The notes under the pieces: model-generated
What the model was told of the DNA's origin: nothing
Database searches by the model: none
What the model saw: the letters and a program-made list of their open reading frames with translations, nothing else
Position numbers and translations under genes: made by a program
In this document: positions 5,522 through 9,233 of the stretch, piece by piece
Layout of the letters: every line of letters begins with the position of its first letter
How positions within the stretch are numbered: position 1 is the first letter of the stretch
Source: Actinomycetota bacterium
Lineage (GTDB): Bacteria; Actinomycetota; Thermoleophilia; Solirubrobacterales; Solirubrobacteraceae
Direction of reading: 5' to 3'
Length of the DNA: 9,233 bases
NCBI GenBank assembly: GCA_005788585.1
Contig: SYBY01000025.1
Location: forward strand, 1-9,233

Positions 5522-8500
5522 ATGTTCGAGCTCAAGTTTCCACGCGGGTCAGAATGGCGTCGGTGGGACCTCCACGTCCACACCCCGCACTCGGCGCTCA
5601 ACAACGGCTTCGGCGCGGACTTCGACGGCTACGCCAGGGTGTTGTTTCAGGAGGCAGTCGCAGCCGGGATCGCTGTGATAGGCATCACCGACTACTTCAC
5701 GATCAACGGCTATCGAGGGCTCCGCGACTTGGTTCTCGACGACGAGCGGCTAGTGGCACTCCTGGGGAGCGACATCGCGTCAGCCGCCCGGGAGATCGTC
5801 CTTATACCCAACGTTGAGCTGAGGACTCGTGACATCGTCCACACGACTGCGGGAGACGCGCGAGTCAATCTTCACGTGCTGTTCTCGGAGGAGTTGTCTC
5901 CGGACGAGATCGAGGACCACTTCCTGCACGGTCTCCGGTTCACGCTGGAGTCCGGCCCGGAATCCGCCGACGAGGAACGGCCCCTCACTATTGCGAATCT
6001 GGAGGAGTTGGGGAGGGAACTGAAGGCCCAACACGTGAAGTTCATGGACAGAAGTGACTTGGTGGTGGGAATGACCACTGCTGTGGTCTCGCTCAAGGAC
6101 GTGACCGACGTGCTATCGCGACAGAAGCGAAGATTCGGCGACAAGCATCTAATAGTTCTTGCTGCGGACGAAGATCTATCGAAAGTCAATTGGGACGGCC
6201 AAGGGCATCTTGTTCGCAAGCAGTTGATCCAGCGATCGCACATGCTCTTTTCCGGCAATCCGAGGACTCGTGCGTTTGGGCTGGGCGAGTTTCACGAAAC
6301 GCCGGCGGCTTTTAAGGAAGAATTCAAGAGCCTGAAGCCGTGCATCCACGGCTCAGACGCCCACTCGCCCGGCGAGCTCTTTCGCCCTGCGGAGGACCGA
6401 CGTCTGTGGATAAAGGCAGATCCAGGGTTCAAGGGGCTTCGGCAGCTCCTGCATGAGCCTGCCGATCGGGTCTACATAGGTCTGGAACCTCCGCTGCTCG
6501 CCCGCGTGCGCGCTAGCCGCACGAAGTACATGTCTCACCTCGCGTTCTCCAGGGTTAGTGAGACTCAAGCGGGCGAGAAGTGGTTCTCAGGAGGTGTGCC
6601 GCTAAACCCCGGGCTAGTAGCGGTGATCGGCAACAAGGGGAGCGGCAAGTCGGCGTTCGCGGATGTGCTTGGGCTAGTGGGTAACGCGCGCACGCACTCT
6701 GACTTCGCGTTTCTCAACGAGGGGCGCTTTCTCGCCCCGCGGCGTGGCTTGGGAGGTCTGTTTCGGGCGGATCTAACGTGGGCTGACGGTTCGTCGGCTG
6801 GCCGGTGCCTTGACGAGGGCATCGAACCCTCGCTGCCCGAACGGATCCAGTATCTGCCGCAGAACTACCTTGAGTCTGTTTGCTCAGGAATAGACGACGC
6901 AACATCCGAACGATTCGACGAGGAGCTTGAGGCCGTGATCTTCTCGCACGTTGAAGCAGCTGATCGTCTCGGCAAGACGACTCTCCGAGACCTGATTGAT
7001 CACCGGTCATCTGAGAAGCAGTCTCGAATCGAGCAGCTCACCGGAAAGCTGCGCGATATCAACGCGCGGATAGTCGAGTTCGAAGAACACTCGACCGATC
7101 GTTATAGGCGGTTCCTCGAGGGCTTGGTGCAACACCGCGAGACGGAGCTGGCTGCACACGACGAGACCGAGCCTGAGGAACCGCCGCTTCCAGACGGCAC
7201 GTCCGCAAGCGGCGAGGACATCGCCAGTGCGGAACTCGCAGCCCTCCTCGCGCGCATCGCCGAACTTGACTCGGCAATCGATGCGACGAACGCGCGTCGG
7301 GGAGCCAATAAGGCGAGGATCGCTGCGGTCGACAGGCTGGTCGACCGAATCGTGAACTTGTCACGTCGCGTTGATGCCTTCTACGACGCGAGCGCCGAGG
7401 ACACTGCTCTGACTGGTCACGATATTCGGGCGCTTGTGAAAGTTCAGATCGACGAAGGCGCGCTGACCCAATTGCGCGCAGCGCTTGAGGAGGAAACGTC
7501 CGGGCTCGACGCCGCTGTGAACGTGGGCGAGCCAGGGTCGCTTACGTCGGAGCGCGCTGACCTTATGGTGCAGGCTGAGAAGCTGCGGGCCGAACTCACT
7601 GCGCCGGCGCGCCGATATGAGCAGTACCGCCAAGAGCTTCGCTCTTGGCGGGGTAGGCGCGATGAGATTCTCGGCTCGGTGGACGATCTGGACTCGCTTG
7701 CCGCGCTCAGGGCGAGGGTCGGCGCGCTTAAGCTGATACCTGATCAGCTCGAGCAGGAGCGTGCTGCGCGCCGCGCGATCGTTGGCGAGATCTGGGCCGT
7801 GAAGGAAGCGCTAGTACGCGACTACCAGCGCCTTCATTCGCCTGTGCAGAGCTTCCTCGATGAGCATCCCGTTGCCGAGAAGGTCGATGCCCTTTCGTTC
7901 TCGGCATCCTTCGTCGTGGATGGGCTTGAGGAAGGATTCCTCCGCATGATCCATCAGGGGCGTCGCGGCAGCTTCCAGGGCGAGTCTGATGGCCGAGCTC
8001 AAGTCCGGCGTCTGGTTTCCCGCTACGACTTCTCATCGTGGGGGAACGTCTTGGATTTTCTGGAGGAGTTCGAGCGGATGCTCCACGTCGACGTCCGCGA
8101 GGAGGATAAACCTGCGGTCGAGCTGCTTGGCCAGCTGAATCAGTCATTCCTTGTTCAGGACGTTTACGACTACATCTTCGGTCTTGAGTACCTCCGTCCG
8201 CGATTTGAGCTCCTCTGGCAAGAGCGGCCGCTTGACCAGTTGTCACCCGGTGAGAGAGGCACCCTTCTGCTGATCTTCTACTTGCTGATTGACCGGCGGG
8301 ATGACCCTCTCGTGATCGACCAGCCCGAGGAGAACCTGGACAACGAGACCATCGCCACGCTGCTCGTCCCCGCAATGAAGCACGCGAAGAGTCAGCGGCA
8401 ACTTGTCATCGTCACCCATAACCCAAATCTCGCGGTGGTTTGCGATGCGGACCAGATCGTCCACGCGAGCATCGACAAGGCTGATGGCAATCGAATCACT

Positions 8501-8617
8501 TATGCGTCCGGGGGCATCGAGAGTCCTGGGATCGCAAAGGCAATCGTCGATGTCCTTGAGGGCACCAAGCCTGCGTTCGATCTCAGGGACGCGAAGTACG
8601 ACGTGCTCGAGACCTGA
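5522..8617 (+). CDS. PHP phosphoesterase fused to SMC/Rad50-like ABC ATPase (TrlF-like)
   Basis: The gene is intact and encodes 1031 residues. The N-terminal PHP domain (about 10-320) shows WDLHVHTPHS (His18, His20), ITDYF (Asp57), NVELR (Glu99), NLHVL (His118) and HGSDAH (His276, Asp279, His281), a full set of candidate metal ligands. The ATPase follows: Walker A GNKGSGKS (370-377), Q-loop QYLPQ (443-447), coiled-coil arms (about 495-620 and 690-770) joined by a Pro/Glu/Asp-rich linker (547-566), signature LSPGERG (907-913), Walker B VIDQPEENLD (931-940) and the H-loop THN (His966). There is no CxxC zinc hook. This matches TrlF-type AAA-like ATPases and the PHP-ABC proteins discussed in biological-conflict systems. 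A DNA- or RNA-processing nuclease gated by ATP is the likely activity, acting in the cytoplasm. No partner gene is adjacent. Codon use differs from the flanking genes (at least eight ATA codons), suggesting transfer. Confidence 0.93.
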   Translation: MFELKFPRGSEWRRWDLHVHTPHSALNNGFGADFDGYARVLFQEAVAAGIAVIGITDYFTINGYRGLRDLVLDDERLVALLGSDIASAAREIVLIPNVELRTRDIVHTTAGDARVNLHVLFSEELSPDEIEDHFLHGLRFTLESGPESADEERPLTIANLEELGRELKAQHVKFMDRSDLVVGMTTAVVSLKDVTDVLSRQKRRFGDKHLIVLAADEDLSKVNWDGQGHLVRKQLIQRSHMLFSGNPRTRAFGLGEFHETPAAFKEEFKSLKPCIHGSDAHSPGELFRPAEDRRLWIKADPGFKGLRQLLHEPADRVYIGLEPPLLARVRASRTKYMSHLAFSRVSETQAGEKWFSGGVPLNPGLVAVIGNKGSGKSAFADVLGLVGNARTHSDFAFLNEGRFLAPRRGLGGLFRADLTWADGSSAGRCLDEGIEPSLPERIQYLPQNYLESVCSGIDDATSERFDEELEAVIFSHVEAADRLGKTTLRDLIDHRSSEKQSRIEQLTGKLRDINARIVEFEEHSTDRYRRFLEGLVQHRETELAAHDETEPEEPPLPDGTSASGEDIASAELAALLARIAELDSAIDATNARRGANKARIAAVDRLVDRIVNLSRRVDAFYDASAEDTALTGHDIRALVKVQIDEGALTQLRAALEEETSGLDAAVNVGEPGSLTSERADLMVQAEKLRAELTAPARRYEQYRQELRSWRGRRDEILGSVDDLDSLAALRARVGALKLIPDQLEQERAARRAIVGEIWAVKEALVRDYQRLHSPVQSFLDEHPVAEKVDALSFSASFVVDGLEEGFLRMIHQGRRGSFQGESDGRAQVRRLVSRYDFSSWGNVLDFLEEFERMLHVDVREEDKPAVELLGQLNQSFLVQDVYDYIFGLEYLRPRFELLWQERPLDQLSPGERGTLLLIFYLLIDRRDDPLVIDQPEENLDNETIATLLVPAMKHAKSQRQLVIVTHNPNLAVVCDADQIVHASIDKADGNRITYASGGIESPGIAKAIVDVLEGTKPAFDLRDAKYDVLET

Positions 8618-8682
8618 CTGGCGCGCTGCGTCGCCCGGGTCGGGCTGTTGCGCGGTTACATCTGCCCACCCGGATACACCTC

Positions 8683-8704
8683 CCGACTCGCTCCGCTAAG
8701 TCGG
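8683..8704 (+). terminator. Weak stem-loop after the PHP-ATPase gene
   Basis: CCGACT and AGTCGG can pair around a 10-base loop, about 65 bp past the stop codon. The stem is short and no T-run follows, so it is at best a weak terminator. Confidence 0.2.
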
Positions 8705-8725
8705 TCGAGCACACGAGCCCAGGTG

Positions 8726-8745
8726 CCAGAACAGGCCTGTGCTGG
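8726..8745. repeat. Near-perfect 20-bp dyad between converging genes
   Basis: CCAGAACAGG is followed at once by CCTGTGCTGG, its reverse complement except for one position. There is no loop, so it resembles a protein-binding dyad more than a terminator. Nearby, CTGGTCA occurs twice in direct orientation (8742 and 8760, 18 bp apart); the second copy overlaps the stop of the minus-strand gene. Confidence 0.4.
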
Positions 8746-8763
8746 TCAGCAGCTCAACACTGG

Positions 8764-9096
8764 TCAAGTACGAACCCAGCCCCGCGCCGACTGCGCCACC
8801 CGCCGCCGCCACCCGACAACAACCCCACCCGTCCCCGCCGCCAGCAGCAGCCCCACACCGCCCACGATCACGCCCGGCTCGACCCCCGAGCCACGGGGCT
8901 CATACGCCGTGGCGTGGAACAGCGCGCCCTCACGCGCGACCTCGCGCTCGCGCTGGGCCTGCCGGGCTGGGGAGAGCTGCGCCTGCGGGGCGGTCTGCGG
9001 CACCTGGGCGGGCATCCCGCTCGGGGGCGCCGGCGGCGGGGTCGCGACAGGCTTGGGGTTCGGTGCCACGGGCGGCGCTGCGGCGGGCGTCGCCAT
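8764..9096 (-). CDS. Small Pro/Ala-rich single-pass membrane protein
   Basis: The protein has 110 residues from the ATG at 9096, with strong G/C third positions. Residues 1-45 are a low-complexity Pro/Ala/Gln stretch (for example PPVAPNPKPVATPPPAPP). Next comes a charged segment (QREREVAREG, 48-57). One hydrophobic segment follows at about 73-96, from PGVIVGGVGLLLAAGTG to VVVG, and is closed by RRR (97-99). The basic residues predict a cytoplasmic C-terminus and an exposed Pro-rich N-terminus, like a tethered envelope protein. No cleavable signal sequence is evident from this start. The frame stays open upstream for about 22 residues with an Ala-rich sequence, but without an ATG or GTG, so the true N-terminus may differ or be damaged. 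The family is not recognised. The gene converges on the PHP-ATPase gene. Confidence 0.6.
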   Translation of the reverse strand: MATPAAAPPVAPNPKPVATPPPAPPSGMPAQVPQTAPQAQLSPARQAQREREVAREGALFHATAYEPRGSGVEPGVIVGGVGLLLAAGTGGVVVGWRRRVAQSARGWVRT

Positions 9097-9139
9097 CGCG
9101 GGGGCGCACGATGCCGGAGTTGACGCGGTCGCCGCGGGG

Positions 9140-9233
9140 ATGGTCGCCCACGCGATCCTGCGTCAGCACGCTGACTCGCTGCCCGACACTTTCCCCGAGC
9201 TCCACGCGGCGCAGGTCACCTGGCACGAGACCC
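9140..9233 (+). CDS. Possible 5' end of a plus-strand gene running off the window
   Basis: From ATG 9140 the plus strand reads MVAHAILRQHADSLPDTFPE and remains open to the edge, with mostly G/C third positions. There is no clear Shine-Dalgarno sequence and no family match. A minus-strand frame over the same bases is also open, so the coding strand is uncertain. Confidence 0.22.
   Translation, partial: MVAHAILRQHADSLPDTFPELHAAQVTWHET

Noticed and set aside
7728..8375. Minus-strand open frame opposite the 3' part of the PHP-ATPase gene
   Set aside because: It shadows the conserved ABC signature and Walker B coding region and has no recognisable features.
1..9233. CRISPR array, tRNA, rRNA or transposon
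   Set aside because: No regularly spaced repeats, no cloverleaf-like or rRNA-like segments and no transposase or integrase motifs were found when reading both strands by eye.

Overview
The window is GC-rich, with a strong G/C third-position bias in most genes. Short Ala-rich signal peptides, many starts without a Shine-Dalgarno sequence, and small secreted proteins of a style common in Solirubrobacterales-like bacteria suggest a high-GC actinobacterial chromosome, possibly class Thermoleophilia. The taxon is an inference from gene style; no rRNA or other marker gene is present.

Layout, left to right. (1) Positions 1-1614, plus strand: the 3' end of a MarR-type regulator, an acidic 288-residue protein with one YD/RHS-like repeat, and a small secreted protein whose ribosome binding site lies inside the end of the preceding gene. 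(2) Positions 1624-3489, minus strand, read right to left: a Fic-domain protein with an inhibitory motif and a C-terminal winged helix, a ribbon-helix-helix antitoxin whose VapC-like toxin appears reduced to a short remnant, and a VOC/glyoxalase-fold protein. (3) Positions 3490-3588: a divergent intergenic region dominated by a perfect 24-bp AT-rich palindrome, which overlaps plausible promoters in both directions. (4) Positions 3589-5370, plus strand: two decayed genes. One is a secreted-protein gene cut by a single in-frame TAA; the other is a 5'-truncated, repeatedly frameshifted SfnB/DszC-like acyl-CoA-dehydrogenase-fold flavoprotein. (5) Positions 5522-8617, plus strand: an intact 1031-residue protein joining a PHP phosphoesterase domain to an SMC/Rad50-like ABC ATPase (TrlF-like). 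(6) Positions 8618-9233: a short intergenic stretch with dyad repeats, a minus-strand Pro/Ala-rich single-pass membrane protein, and an edge that cannot be assigned with confidence.

The centre of the window (about 2.06-8.6 kb) reads as an accessory region. It holds a toxin-antitoxin remnant, an autoinhibited Fic protein with its own operator-like site, two pseudogenes, and a large standalone PHP-ATPase with foreign-looking codon use. The PHP-ABC ATPase is the best candidate for an interesting system: all expected PHP metal ligands and ABC motifs are present, and it has no obvious partner gene in the window. A role in nucleic-acid surveillance or phage defence is inferred from its architecture and context, not shown. 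No tRNA, rRNA, CRISPR array, transposase or integrase was found.
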